DNA of 64,000 nt, taken from the NCBI GenBank assembly GCA_014529385.2, contig CM043943.1, positions 100,002,355 to 100,066,354 on the forward strand, in the 5' to 3' direction. The stretch comes from Adiantum capillus-veneris. Its lineage: Eukaryota; Streptophyta; Polypodiopsida; Polypodiales; Pteridaceae. Below are positions 10,061-22,700 of the stretch, one piece after another. The notes beneath the pieces were generated by a model that saw only the letters and a list, made by a program, of their open reading frames with translations, searched no databases and was not told the DNA's origin. Both the position numbers and the translations under genes were made by a program. Position 1 is the first letter of the stretch; the number at the start of each line of letters is the position of its first letter.

Positions 10061-13000
10061 ATGGACTTCGAATCTGGGGAGAAAGTACATATGATACTTG
10101 ACAATGAAATTGTTGGTATTGGTTATGTGTGTAGAACAGATCTAGATTCCACTTGTGGTGGTACAAAGATAGGGCAAGGAAATGTCTCAATACTAGTGGA
10201 GGAATGCTTGAAGAATGTGGTCCTACCTTTTCCTACAATGGATACTTCATCTCTCCAAGGTTCATTATGGAGTGTTGTTCAATGGTCAAAGCTTCTTTTG
10301 CGATCTTTTATATTGAATGGGAACTTAATTGATCCACAGGAAAGCTACAATGGTGATGAAGAACATGATCATTCTGATCCTCTAGTTATAGATGCAATAC
10401 ATATGACAAGCCCAGAATTTGAAGCAGTGATTCGAGAGTCTTGGAGAAATTAGAGGGTCCTTTTAAAAGATGACACAATGATGTAAACCATGAATGAAGG
10501 TACCATCTTATATGTATTTCCACACGATTATGTCAACTTTCTGGAACTTGGTCATGATTGTGTGGGTGTGGGTATTGAAAGATCAAATGCAATCATTGAT
10601 GATGTGGTGGAAGTGGGTCGCATCACTTTGCTAAAGTGGCCCATCAAGCAGACAACAAATGTTGAATGGGAGCCCATTACAACGCTTTGTTCCTTGGCAT
10701 GCATCCTACATATGAGGATGTATCCAATGATGACAATGTTGGAAAAAAACTTGATGGGAGTAATGTTGTCCAGTTGTCAAGGAAGAGACAATACACTTTC
10801 ATGAACAGGACTCAAAAGTCAAAAGCAGCACCAGCTTCCACTTTTTACCTTTCAAACAAATCAATTCAAAGGGTATCAGGCATTGATTGTTGTGCACAAA
10901 AATGTTGCCAGTTTGCAGGTTACGACGACAATTTTGGGGAGAGTCTCAAAAATCACGCACTAATTATGTTTATGATGTTCTTTCTATATGTTATCAGAAA
11001 GATGAAAAGTCACGATACCAATTCGCGCTAAATGGCTGTATTGTTTTTTGTAGAGCCTGGTATGAGCTGCATGGAATACCAACGACATCATTTTATTGTT
11101 ACAAGGACAACTTTGAAAATGGTGTGCACCAATATGTACATGGGAACACATGTACATTGAGAAGGGGACTTCAACATACTAGTTTATCAAGAGCACTACT
11201 AAATGAGTTTGTGGAAAAAAACTCTGAGAAAATTCCACATAGAAGTAGAACACTGCTAGATGGCTCAAGAGAGACTCAACTGGAGATTCCATCAACATAC
11301 AAAAAAGTGGATATTTTATGTGAAATCAACACGAGACTTGACCAAATGGGCTAAGAGAAGAATCTATCCTAATCTTCTTTTGGTAGAATTTGGAACAAAG
11401 AGTACCCAGATGTCACTTTAACAAAGACGAGTGAGTTCTCTAAGTGCAATATTTGTAGCTCAATCAAGGAAAGGCTAGAAGCTAAACCTTCTCTTGAAGA
11501 GAGAGCTCTTCTCTTGAGGGAGAGAGAAGCTCACATGGCACAACAAAAGAGTTGCAGAAGCCTATATTATGCATGGTGCACATATTCAGAAACTCAACCA
11601 TAAAAATATGTATGCATAATCCATGATAAGATGGATCAAAAGAAGACTACCATTCCTAGATTATGCATTTTTCCTAAGGGTGTGGATTCAGGATATAATC
11701 TGCAGTAGGTGGCATTGATTGGCATGATCACTCATGGACATGGAGAAGGTTATTACAGACACTTTGTCTTGAATGGTTTGTGGCCAACTGATCCAAATCT
11801 TACAATTGGCTCAATTACTAATTGTTTATGTAACCTAGAGAGGATAGATAAGAATCCTCTTGGTGATCTAGTAACAAATGGACTTCCAAGGAGCAATATT
11901 TCACTACTACATGCTTTGAACTCAAGGGATGCTTTGGACTACCATAACTTGAGTGATGGAAAAGAGCCCATTGTGCAGCCATCAAAAATTGCAGAAGAGG
12001 AAATGGGGTCAACATTTCACAGGTTGCCAGAGAACTTTTGCTGCAATTGGATAATTGTGCAGGGGAAATCAAAAAACGATACTTATTCACCTATTTGTTA
12101 ATGCTTGTTGTTGCAAGGGGTGTTTTCCAAACCATCCAGCTAGGATTTTTAATGGTTGGGTATACACATGAGGACATAGACGCTCATGCTTAGTAGGTTT
12201 TCAAAGAAGTTGAGAGTTACACAAACCTATACTTTGCCACAATTGATGGATACATTACGAAACAACTCATCTTCATCTCCAGCTCCATTTTTACTCACAA
12301 AGATCCCCAATTTCAAGGAATATTGTGATGGCTATCTTTGTGATGGACAAGACATACTTGTTGGACATTCCAAACCGCTTCAGTTTAGGTTCTTTATGTA
12401 GGATGAGACACCAATCATGAAATATAAGGCACATGTAGGTGTATCAAGTTGGAGTGGAAGTATTCGCCTTTGGAAAATAGACACAGAAGGCAAGCCAATG
12501 TTACCACATGGAGATCCACCTCTAGTACCAATGACGGAGTATGTCAAGGCCCACATTTTGGGGCTAAAGAACTATATAAAAGTTTGGAAAAATTTAGGGA
12601 ATGGTTCAAGTATTCCGCAATATTATAGACCCGTGATAGATTATTGGAGTAAGGTAATTGAAGAGATTGGAAAAGCAATCATATCAGAGGGAGTCTTCTA
12701 TGAAATTTTTTGGCCAAAAACTCAAGAATATTCTCACCTACAAAGCACTACAATGAATTTGCAACAAGGAGCAGAAATTTTCCTAGGCCTTGAAGAGTTG
12801 AATGATCATTTTTGTGGGTCTCAACGAGATAGGCCAAGGGAAGAGTCTGACCCTATGTCTGATGTGCACCAAGGTGACTTTCTTATTCTTGTTTCGAGTT
12901 ACACAGAAATCTATCTAGTGTGGCTTGCAATGGCTTTATCTAGCATTGATAATGAGACTACATCACCAAACTACAAAAAATTCTTGATTCAATATTGGGA

Positions 13001-13262
13001 ACCTTGCGTGAGAAAAAGTGGGATGACAAATACTCAAGCTTACAATAATTGTTGGAAGGGTTATTGGGCTGCCAACTATAAGGACCCACAAGTGTGGGAA
13101 ACTGTAGATGCAATTGTTTGATCCTGGAGACCCAACAAAGAAGGACCATTTTCTAGAATAAAGATTCCAGAAAGGCATGCTCTAAAAGCCAAAGAAGGCC
13201 TCACTCGTGCACATCAACCACACTTGGATCAACGTTTAGATATGGTATCAAATGTGGAGTAG
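10060..13262 (+). pseudogene. Broken transposase-like gene resembling the DUF7869 group
   Basis: At least six frame-shifted pieces run in one direction. 10061-10450 and 10490-10680 each look like the Tnp1/En/Spm-like small domain of plant transposon proteins (IGQGNVSILVEECL; LGHDCVGVGIERSN), giving two copies. 10890-11160 has the CRAWYELHGIP...FYCYKDNF block followed by a VHGN motif. 11380-11580 has a Cys-rich KCNICSSIKERLEA block. 11709-12195 holds the core: ITHGHGEGYYRHFV, then in another frame LLQLDNCAG...KKRYLFTYLL and GFLMVGYTHEDIDA, typical of the DUF7869 transposase-like domain. 12186-12401 and 12417-13262 give the C-terminal part (YLCDGQDILVGHS). The domain assignment is from memory of motif patterns, not a search. 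No terminal inverted repeats were found. Frameshifts and stops make it non-functional. Confidence 0.55.
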
Positions 13263-14205
13263 AATTATGTGGAGCTTCTATTGTGACTATACTAGTCGAT
13301 TTTGTAAACAAAATCTTTTTTGTATCTTCCTTTGTTTTATGTAACTCGTAGTTTTTATTCAAATCCATGTGTTGTACATCCTCTTGACTTTTGGTGTTTA
13401 TCAACACCACAATCCTATGAGGTTTTCACTTTATTTACTAACCAGACACCTCCAATTTTCCTACTTTAAGTGGAAAATTTCCAAACTACATGAATTTAGT
13501 CGATTTGGAGATTCCCATAATATGAGATTTTTACCAAAATACCTAATATGGTCTTTCATCAAGGTCCAAACATAAAAAAAAACCATTTTAACACTCAAAA
13601 TCTATGCATTTAGCTCACGGAGAGGTTGTCACTGCGAACCACAACAAAACTAAGAATGATTACACTTATATTCAAGAGCAAGAGACAAGAAACACAATGC
13701 ACTAATCAAAATAAATTTTTGATTACCAGACAAAGAGAAAGATTGATTACAAGTTGTAGTAGATTTGCAGCTCTCAGTCTCGACGCCAAAAAACTCCTTA
13801 TAAATAATGTTAATGTTACTTTTGAAACTAAGGGTTTTGACCCAAATACTGGGGACCCTTTCCCGTGCCCATTGGCCACTTTACAAGGCTTGTAGATTCT
13901 GAGCAAAAAATAGAGAATAATAGGCTTGATGAATACACTTCAAGAATCATTATTTTTTTATTACAAGGCTTCTTTGGAAAAAAAAAAGAGTACAATGAAG
14001 TGTGTCTTGTAGACGGCTCTTTAGGTGCCCGTCCGCTGCATCCTCCAAACATTACCCCCTTCCGTTTTTGCTTAGAACTTCAATTTCCAAGTTCCAACCC
14101 AACCCTGTGGTTCCTTCCACAAAGACATGCCAAGGGTGGTTAGGTACTTCAATATCTTCAAACACTGTCATGCATGTTGTAATTAGGGTTACAGGAAAAC
14201 ATGCA
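13263..14205. other. No gene recognised; small duplication at the right end
   Basis: Short open frames here have no domain features. At 14165-14226 a ~37-bp piece (GCATGTTGTAATTAGGGTTA and GCATGTTGGAATTAGGGTTG) is duplicated next to the LTR remnant of the Copia copy at 14206. Confidence 0.5.
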
Positions 14206-14308
14206 TGTTGGAATTAGGGTTGCAAGAAAACAGACACATCTTGGAGAAGACGAAGGAAACGGTCCTAAGTGTGTGCACGCACATCACTACCACATGTATA
14301 TGGTAGCA
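14206..14308 (-). repeat. Deleted 3' LTR of the minus-strand Copia copy
   Basis: The ends match the 227-bp LTR of the complete element (TGCTACCATATACATGTGGT and CAACCCTAATTCCAACA), but the middle ~120 bp is missing, leaving 103 bp. The polypurine tract lies directly upstream on the minus strand. Confidence 0.8.
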
Positions 14309-16290
14309 AATCCCCGCCTGAGTGATGCGGTGAACGAGAGCTCGCACATGAGTAGAGGGAAGTTCCATGCCCAGAGGACATGATTAGTCCACAAAGGGGA
14401 GTAATCCCTAAGCTTTGTGGAAAGCTTCAAAATTCTCACGAGACAATGCCTTTGTGAAAAGATCTGCAAGGTTGTCCTATGTTGTATAATAAGCCAATTT
14501 GATCTCTTCTACTGAGAGCCTCCCCTTGACATAGTGGTATTGCACCTCAATGTGTTTTGCGTGAGCATGAAAAATTGGGTTCCTTGCAACTGCCAATGCA
14601 CTCTGACTTTCAATGTAGATAGTGTTGGTAGTGTCCTGTCCAGCACCCAAATGAGCTATAAGTTGTATAAGCCATACACACTCAATCATACCTCTGAAGA
14701 CTGCCCTATACTCAGCCTTACAACTCGAAGTGGCCACAGTAGGTTGATTCTTCCTCAACCATGATGTATGTGAATTTCCAAGCATGAAAACAAAAACCAC
14801 TTGTGGACACTCGCGTGTCAAAACAATCAGCCCAATCCGAGTCCAAAAATCATGTAAGTCTGGCGGCAATGATCCCCCCTTGGGATAAAACAAGCCAAGG
14901 TGTAGAGTGAAAATCAAGTAGTGGAAAATCATCTTGATCAATGCTTAGACCCTAGGCTGTGCATAAATCAGCTGACCTGTGAGACTGCAAATTAAATAAC
15001 CAGCCTTGCGTTGCATACATAAATGAGACATCCAGCAGTTTGGCAGAGAGTGACATCTCTAGGATCACTTACATCATAAAAGACTCAATTTATAACCTAT
15101 TTCCATGGGAGTGGCAATAGGTTTGCAATCCTCAAGTCCAAACTTACATAGTAATGTCTCTATGTAAATTTTATAACACAAGGCAATACCACCATCACAC
15201 TGCTTAAACTGTATACCCAAGTAATGATGCATGGAGAGAGCCTGAACAAGTATGACTAGAAAAAGGTGCATCCAATTTACTGCCACGCAATGTATGCACC
15301 ACCATTTTGGCATACCTCTAGCTTGCTCATTTTTAGTGCTTTCCTCATCAAGTACATCATGTACATCTACATCAGTACTAGGCTGATCTGTAACATTTTT
15401 AGAAACCCCCATTGGAATAAAATTTTCCTCATTGGAATTTACTTCCACCCATAAAAAGAAGCAACAAAGTGTCATAAATGTCCTATGAGCTTACATTACT
15501 GTCTCTAGTACATGACAGCAAGGGCTGAACATAATCTTCCACAAACACAATAGCCCGTGAGACCAAGATATGCTTTGTTTGTGGAGGATACAATCAGTAA
15601 CCTTTTCTTTCAGCACTATAACCAACAAAAATACATTTGACAGCCTCATCATCCAATTTTTTACTCTATGTTTGTGGCACCAAAGCATATGCCAAACAAC
15701 CAAATATACGCATGTGCTCAATAGAAGGCTTTCTATCATGCCATGCTTCATATGGAGTAATAGACCAAAAAAGTTTTGTAGGACACCTGTTTCGTACATA
15801 GGTGGCACACATGATGGCCTCAAGACAAAAATAATTTGACAAAGCTTGACTTTTGACCATACATCGTGCCATTTTTGTAATAAGTAATTTGCTTTTCCTC
15901 TTAGCAACACCATTTTGTTGAGGCGTATAAGGCAATGTACATTGGTGAGACATATACTCCCCCCCTTGATCGGAACGGAGGGTGCCCATAGTATATTTCA
16001 AGACATTTTCAGCCATAGCTAGATATTGTTTGAAGCACATAAATACTTTTGACTTTGCTTTAAGCGAAAATACCCATGCATGCCTGGAGTAGTCATCAAT
16101 GAAAGTCATGAAATAAAGGTAAAAGGACGAAGCTTGCATGGGCCCAAAAACACCATGAAATACGGGCCACATAGTTTGATGGTTCATAATGTTTCTGGAA
16201 TTTGATTTCATTGTAGTGGTCAATAAAGAGACTACACATTAGAGGATAGACCATTTATCCCAATTAATACATGGAGAAGCACCTTTAGGG
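14206..16290 (-). mobile_element. Truncated, internally deleted Copia element, sibling of the 43.6-kb copy
   Basis: On the minus strand, from high to low coordinate: integrase core (FIDDYSRHAWVF, LRSDQGGEYMS, YTPQQNGVAKRK), its C-terminal part, a tail of reverse transcriptase (HYLGIQFKQCDGG) and RNase H (VATSSCKAEYRA, SQSALAVARNP), then a polypurine tract at 14309-14320 and an LTR remnant. Compared with the complete element at 43600-48741 it has lost gag, protease, most of reverse transcriptase including the YVDD site (junction near 15230), and a ~15-residue stretch in integrase near 15930. Several frameshifts remain. The 5' end is lost near 16290. It is inverted relative to the complete copy. 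Confidence 0.85.
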
Positions 16291-16584
16291 GTTGAGGATG
16301 ATTTTCTTGACTTTTATCTCTTCAATATCCACATGGTACTAAATTGGAGTGAACATGTTAAACCATTACTCCCCACTAGTTCTCTACAAACTGAAAGACA
16401 ACCATCAACCATTGAGCAATCTTGTTCCTTAGTGCTAATAGCTAGATGTTTATACAAGCATGGAAAAAATGGCATAGTTAGGTTATGCATTGATCCATCC
16501 AAGAAATAAGTGTACTTGAAGCAAGCTCATGTATACACTATGGGTATTCACAATGCCAAAATAGAAATGTACTAGAGATAGACC

Positions 16585-16740
16585 GATCCAACCTGGGGTG
16601 TATTGGTCTCACATGCACAAAAGAGTCCACAACTATGTTAGTTCATGTGATACTTGTGCAATCCGGAAGCCAATCAAGCATGCTAGGTGGAAGCATGAGT
16701 GGGTGGACACAATAGCTGTGTCCGGGCCATCACTTTTAGG
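16585..16740 (+). pseudogene. Gypsy integrase zinc-binding fragment
   Basis: The plus strand encodes WGVYWSHMHKRVHNYVSSCD followed by TCAIRKP, which matches the tail of the HHCC zinc-binding domain of Ty3/Gypsy integrases (a W, then V..YV..C..C). Only this fragment, about 50 codons, is present; no catalytic core follows. The 16291-16584 stretch before it shows nothing else recognisable. Confidence 0.5.
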
Positions 16741-16913
16741 AGAATGAGCAAGCTAGTAATTCTCGTCCTTTGAAACTTGAAAATCTATTTTTTGGGACTA
16801 CTATTTTTTAAAACGTGGTCAGACTCACGAAGTACAATTTCATTATGGCAAGTAAATTTTTTGAAACATCTTGCACTCTGCAGCGTCTGTGTTCTTGCAG
16901 CTATGGAACATTG

Positions 16914-16914
<1 letters not shown>

Positions 16915-16955
<41 letters not shown>

Positions 16956-16972
16956 CTATAGCTCTGTGTATT

Positions 16973-17007
<35 letters not shown>

Positions 17008-17086
17008 AGCTCTGTGTATTGCTCTCTCTCTCTCTCTCTCTCTCTCTACAACTCTTTTTGTATTTCTCTCTCACTCTCTCCAAGCG
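16915..17086. repeat. Compound (CT)n/(GT)n microsatellite
   Basis: Runs of CT interrupted by a GT run at about 16927-16955 and by two short CTCTGTGTATTGCTCTCT spacers, making three repeats of the block. It gives rise to meaningless Ser/Leu- or Arg/Glu-rich frames on both strands. Confidence 0.9.
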
Positions 17087-17302
17087 TCTTTCTTCTGATT
17101 TGTAGGTGAATAGAACTCTCTCCAAGCCCGACTTAAGAGAAGACCAGATGTAGGTTTGGTTGTTGAAAGTTAAGGGAATGAAGCAGTCAAAGGAATAAAA
17201 GACTTAGCAAAGGCACAGGGCTGTGCAGAAATCATCGAGAATGAAAAAAGAGCAAAGAAAGCAAAAGGGATTGCACTATATGTACTTCAAAGAACAAGTG
17301 GA

Positions 17303-17818
17303 ATGGATATGGACACCCAGAAAGACATCTTCAATCGGATGATTCAGCACCCTTCACTGAAATATATCCAGAACGACAAAGCATCAAAGCCCTCTTTTGC
17401 AGATACACTCATAGGAAATATTCGGAACACACTTCAAGACTTGAAGAGGCCACAAACTGAAGATGAGATGTTCCTCAAGAGATCTACCATGATAATGCTT
17501 CTGAACTCAAAAAACCCAGAGGAGGCACAAGGACTTAATGTTAATTTTGTCTCCAAGCTACCCTTTTTTCATATAAGGAACTTGTATGGAGCCAAGAATC
17601 GGCTACTCCAACAAATTGAGAAGACCACTTTGTCCTTTGCCACATGTCATCGGAGTCTTCAAAAAAGTCGCATACCTAAAGAGGTAAAGGAGCTAATAGT
17701 CGACTTTTGGATGCTTAAGACTCATGTATCCCTCAAAAAAAAAGACATATGGCGAAAGACAATTGGTCGGAAGGAGTATATCAAACATCCCATCCATTTA
17801 TTGGAAGATGCCATGTAG
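17303..17818 (+). CDS. 171-aa ORF resembling the N-terminal part of the DUF7869-group proteins
   Basis: An intact frame from ATG 17303 to TAG. The first 130 residues are not recognisable. Residues 120-171 (SRIPKEVKELIVDFW, HVSLKKKDI, GRKEYIKHPIHLL) follow the pattern I associate with the segment before the catalytic core in these transposase-like proteins: a helix ending in FW, then V/S..KKD, then K...HP.H.L. It stops just where the usual sequence would continue. It may be an exon or a truncated copy of the same kind of gene as 10060-13262. There is no visible neighbour that completes it. Confidence 0.4.
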   Translation: MDMDTQKDIFNRMIQHPSLKYIQNDKASKPSFADTLIGNIRNTLQDLKRPQTEDEMFLKRSTMIMLLNSKNPEEAQGLNVNFVSKLPFFHIRNLYGAKNRLLQQIEKTTLSFATCHRSLQKSRIPKEVKELIVDFWMLKTHVSLKKKDIWRKTIGRKEYIKHPIHLLEDAM

Positions 17819-18047
17819 TGGCTTTTTGTATTTGCTAGATACTCTTGCCGGGTAGAAGCTTTTCGAGTGCACAACTATTTGAATTACTTACATAACTATT
17901 GCCAGGATTTAGCTGCCAATTACTGACCATTATCTATCTGTTTTGCTGCCAATTATGTGTTTCATGGCTGTTCGTTATCGTTATTCTTTGGCAATGGCTA
18001 GTTAATAGCTGTCAAATTTTGGCTAGTAGCTATCCGTGTTTTATAGA

Positions 18048-19716
18048 ATCAAACTTAAGTTTGAGCCTCTTGCAAGAGAAATTAGTGTCAAGAGTGCTTT
18101 AAATTTAGGGTAGAACTTGACTTGTACATGCTAGCTCTCACCTTGTAGGCATTTATAGGTGTGCACTTCCACTATGCGTACATATAGCTTGATACAATGG
18201 TTCATAATAGCTAGTCCTAAACCAGCATAGATTTTTTCAATTGAGTAAAGGAGGCTCGAACTTAGGTTGTGGAGCGTCACTTGCAAATGCTAGCCTAGTA
18301 AATATGCTTAGATATAGCTTGGTGGAGGCTAGAACTTAAGTTCGAGCCTCTTGCAAGAAAAATAAGTGTCAAGAGTGCTTTAAATTTAGGGTAGAACTTG
18401 ACTTGCAGTACATGCTAGCTCTCACCTTGAAGGCATTCATAGGTGTGCACTTCTACTATGCATAAATATAGCTTGATACAATGGTTCATAATAGCTAGTC
18501 CTAAACAACCATAGGTTTCTTCAAGTGAGCAAAGGTGGCGCGAACTTAAGTTTGAGCCTCACTTGCAAATGCTAGCCAAGTAAACATGCATAGATATGAC
18601 TTGGTACTATAGCCTCTCCTAATCTAGCATAGAGTCTCCAAGATAGCAAGAGGGTCAAAATTAAGCTTGAACCTCTTGCATAGGTTGAGAAAGTAGTGTC
18701 AAGAGTGCTTTAAATTTAGGGTAGAAATTTACTTGTACATGTTATCTCTCACCTTGTAGGCATTCATAGAGTTTCCAAGATAGGAAGGGAGGATTGAAGC
18801 TAAGCTCGAGACTCTTGCATAAGTTGGGAAAGTAGTTTCAAGAGAGCTTTAACTTTAGGGTAGAACTTGAGTTGTGAAAGTTAGCTCTCAACTTGTAGGC
18901 ATTCATAGGTGTGCACTTCCACACACTATGCGTGTGTATGATTTGATACAATGGTCGATAATAGATTGTCCTAAACCAGCATAAATTTTTTCAAGTAAGC
19001 AAATAAGACTCGAACTTAAGTTGGAGACTTACTTCAAAATGCTAGCCTAGTAAACATGCATGAATATGGATTGTTACTATAGACTCTCCTAATCTTGCAT
19101 AGAGTTTCCAAGATAGCAAGGGATGAACGAACTTAAGCTCGAACCTCTTGCATAAGTTGGGAAAGTAGTTTTAAGAGTGCTTTAAATCCAGGGTAGAACT
19201 TGACTTGTACGTGCTAGCTCTCAAATTGTAGGCATTCATAGGTGTGCACTTCCACACAGTATGCATACGAATGGCTTGATACAATGGTGGATAATAGCTT
19301 GTCCTAAACAAGCATAGATGTTTTCAAGTGAGCTAAGGAGACTTGGAGCCTCATTTGCAAATGCTAGCCTAGTAAACATGCATGGTTATGGCTTGGTACT
19401 ATAGCCTCTCCTAATCTAGCATAGAGTCACCAAGATATCAACAGAGGATCAAACTTAATCTAGAGCCTCTTGCATAAGTTGGGAAAGTAGTTTCAAGGGT
19501 TCTTTAAATGTAGACTAGAATTTGACTTGTACATGCTAGCTCTCAACCTGTAGGCATTCATAGCTGTGAACTTCCACACACTATGCATGCTTATGACTTG
19601 ATACAATGGTGGATACAATGATCCAGCATAGATGTTTTCAAGTGAGCAAAGGAAACCCAAAATTAAGTTGGAGCCTCACTTGCAAATGCTAGCCTAGTAA
19701 ACATGCATGAATATGG
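18048..19716. repeat. Tandem array, ~330-bp units, directly upstream of a Gypsy gag
   Basis: GTAGAACTTGACTTG or close variants occur near 18111, 18392, 18722, 18860, 19194 and 19517. Spacings of about 281, 330, 138 (a shortened unit), 334 and 323 bp give about five units. Shared blocks include GCTAGCTCTCACCTTGTAGG, GTGCACTTCCACAC, CTTGATACAATGG and AAATGCTAGCCTAGTAAACA. The last unit runs to about 19716, so the gag start codon at 19703 lies inside it. The first unit begins with a perfect 16-bp palindrome at 18049-18064. Confidence 0.85.
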
Positions 19717-22700
19717 CTCTAGAGTACCGTTGGTGACAAGTAAAACCACGGGGAGCAATATTGCTTCTACCTCACAAGAAACCGTTAACAAGTCGACTCT
19801 AGAAGGATGGTTCATTAATGATCATTGGACATACGACCTCCACACTGAGGTGTTGACGGATCTACACTCTGGCCACGCCTACCATGTAGGATGGATAGAG
19901 ATTGTACAATCCACCTCTAGTGCCACGAGCATCGAAGATCAACAGAAAATGATCTGTAATGTTATCCATGGCATTATTCAATCAGAAAGGCAAAACCGAG
20001 GGGTAAATATACTCTCAACTGGCCCCATGAGATTTCTGGATACGAGCAAGGCTCAACAGCCTACTCTATCACAAATGGAGACTCCTCTAATGAGCCCCAT
20101 GGACCCATCTTACGTCATTTCACCTGGGGTCTCTATGCAATCTGAGCCTCCGAGCGAAAACTGTAGCTTCCCTAACTTGGCTCAACCCTCTATCAAGGAA
20201 AACATAGTGCTCACTCCAGGGATAAGCCTAACAGAGAATGTACCGATGACATCTACGGTTAGCGCAGTGCCACTACCTAGTGTTGTAGTACCTAATATGG
20301 GGCCTCGACCGTATGTGCCTCTAGCCCCTTATGCACACATGGCCCCCACACCTCCAATTGTACCACTTGCTTATGCTCCTCGAGTGCCGCTCCCTAGCCC
20401 TTATCGGAGTGGACCTATGCCCGGTTATGGTCCATATCCTGCATCATCCACACATATGCCAAGACCGGTACCCGTTCCTCTCCCACATATGATTCCAAGA
20501 GTACCTCCACCGGCCCTACCTCCTCACATAGGTGACTTGGTAGTGTTTTCTCAAACCATAGGTCGATCTATCGCGGAAAATATGCGTCACGCATCTGATA
20601 GAGAGCCTAGAAGTAAGGCAGTACAAATTGCCAAACTCACGCAAAAATTCAATGGGGACGAAGATGCTAGAAAACACATTGAAGTGTTTGAACAAGTATG
20701 TGATTCCTTAGGGGAACGCAACGAACTACATAAGTGCAATGCCTTAATCTTGACATTAAGTGGGAAGGCTGGAGATTGGTATAGAACCCTAAGGGTGGAC
20801 GAGAAAACAATCTACCCTACCCTTCGAAGGTTGTTTCTAAAGGAGTACATACGAGAAGGTGTGCTTTGGGGTGTAGCATCTCAGCTACAGAAGGCCGAAC
20901 GTAAGGAAGGAGAGTCAGTAAGGGACTTCATTAGTCGTCTAAAGCACTTAAACTCTCGCTGCCCTGTAAATGAGCGCTTCAACAATAACCAACTGCTTGA
21001 TCGATTCATTCGACGGTTGAGGAATGAAGGAATCTATAATGGACTAGTGATTAGAGGTATCACAACCTGGGAAGATGCCACTGCCAATGCAATCCAATTA
21101 GAGGACAACTTGATGATAGCAAGCATGAGGGTGTCTACTGACACGAGATCCACTAGCTCACAAGCCATTGAGTATGAACCCATGACTGCAAAGCCCATTG
21201 CCAATGAGCCAAAGGTATTTGAGACATTCTTGACAAACCTCACCAAGGCAATCCAAGAGTCTCTTAAGGATAATCGACCCCCTCAAAATAGTCACATGTA
21301 TCCAAGAAGGGAGCAACAATGGTGTTCCATTTGCTTAGGTCCACATAGCACTAGTGAGTGCCCTACGTTTAGAGTAAAATTTAATGGAACTTGCAACGCA
21401 TGTGGTAGGTATGGTCACCAAGCTAAGGATTGTTTAATGATCAAACGTATGATGGCAAATAGACCACCTGTAGCCTGGACGAATGCGCCTCGAGCTCCTG
21501 TATTGATGCCTACTCCACCTGTTGAGCAACTACCGCAACACATGGTCCCTAGATCTCAAAATGTTGTACAAGCTACACCGCTACCACCTCCTGTGCTAGG
21601 ACCGCAGCCCCCGCATCCAAGAGTCGCCCCTATGAACCAAGTAGGTTGCGAGCCATCTAATGCTTATGCAGATGGTTGTGAGGAGGAAATAGACACTAGT
21701 ATTGCCTACGGACTTGATACATTGGAAGAGTGTCCTATATACTACATGGAAGATTGTTGGGGACAAGTCAAGCCGGTTTATCAAGCTGCTGCTCTCGCAT
21801 CCAGAGGTCAAAATATCAACACCCAGGCTAGGAGGCCACCTCTTCAATGCTACGAGTGTGGTGGACCACATCGATTAGCGGAGTGCCCTATTAGGCTGCA
21901 AAATAATGCTGCACAGATGCAAATAAATCAAGGGAGCACGTCTGCAATGCCAATACTCACATGTAATCGTTGTGGCATAGATCACTTGATTGCCCAATGC
22001 CCCTATAACCCAAATGCGCCTAAAATCACACCCCTAAATTTGGTCGAAATTGCTAGTGTGACATCGCCAATACCACCCGTCGCACCCGCTTATGCGATTA
22101 CACGGTCCATGCTTCAAGGGCCAGGACATATCCTCGAAGAGAGAGATACCACGTCAATTATCCAAGCAAAGAAAAAGAAGACACGAAGGAAGAAGTCGCA
22201 GAATACAGAAAATTCAAAGCCAAGTTCCAAAACAAACATAGGAACAGGAGATGACCCCGTGTATATGAATGACCTCGAGGATGATTCAGATTCAATCGAG
22301 ACAATGGAGACTAGAACCAATACCACAAAGGGAAAGACCGACAAAGAAAACCGTAACATGGAACCAAATGAAAACCGAATAAGAGAAAACCATAAAGAGC
22401 CTCTGAAAACACCACAAGTGTTTCCAAATCCAATCCAAGACCCCCAAGATAAACCGCAGGGGCAAAAAGGGAAGAATCGTAAAAAGAAGATCGGGACGTA
22501 CCCAAACCCAGTAGACGAGATTGAGCAAGTGAAACATCTAAGAGGTTTAGTGGAGGAGACTCAAAGGAAACTAGAACTAGAACCCATGCATGTCAAAATT
22601 CATGACACAGTGTTTCCCACGCAAGTTCATCCACCCCACATGAACCATAGACCGTTAGCCATATCTAGTATCATCCAAGAAGGGAGTGAGGACGGGACAT

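Noticed and set aside
16777..17125. Ser/Leu/Val- and Arg/Glu-rich ORFs
   Set aside because: Translations of the CT/GT microsatellite in several frames.
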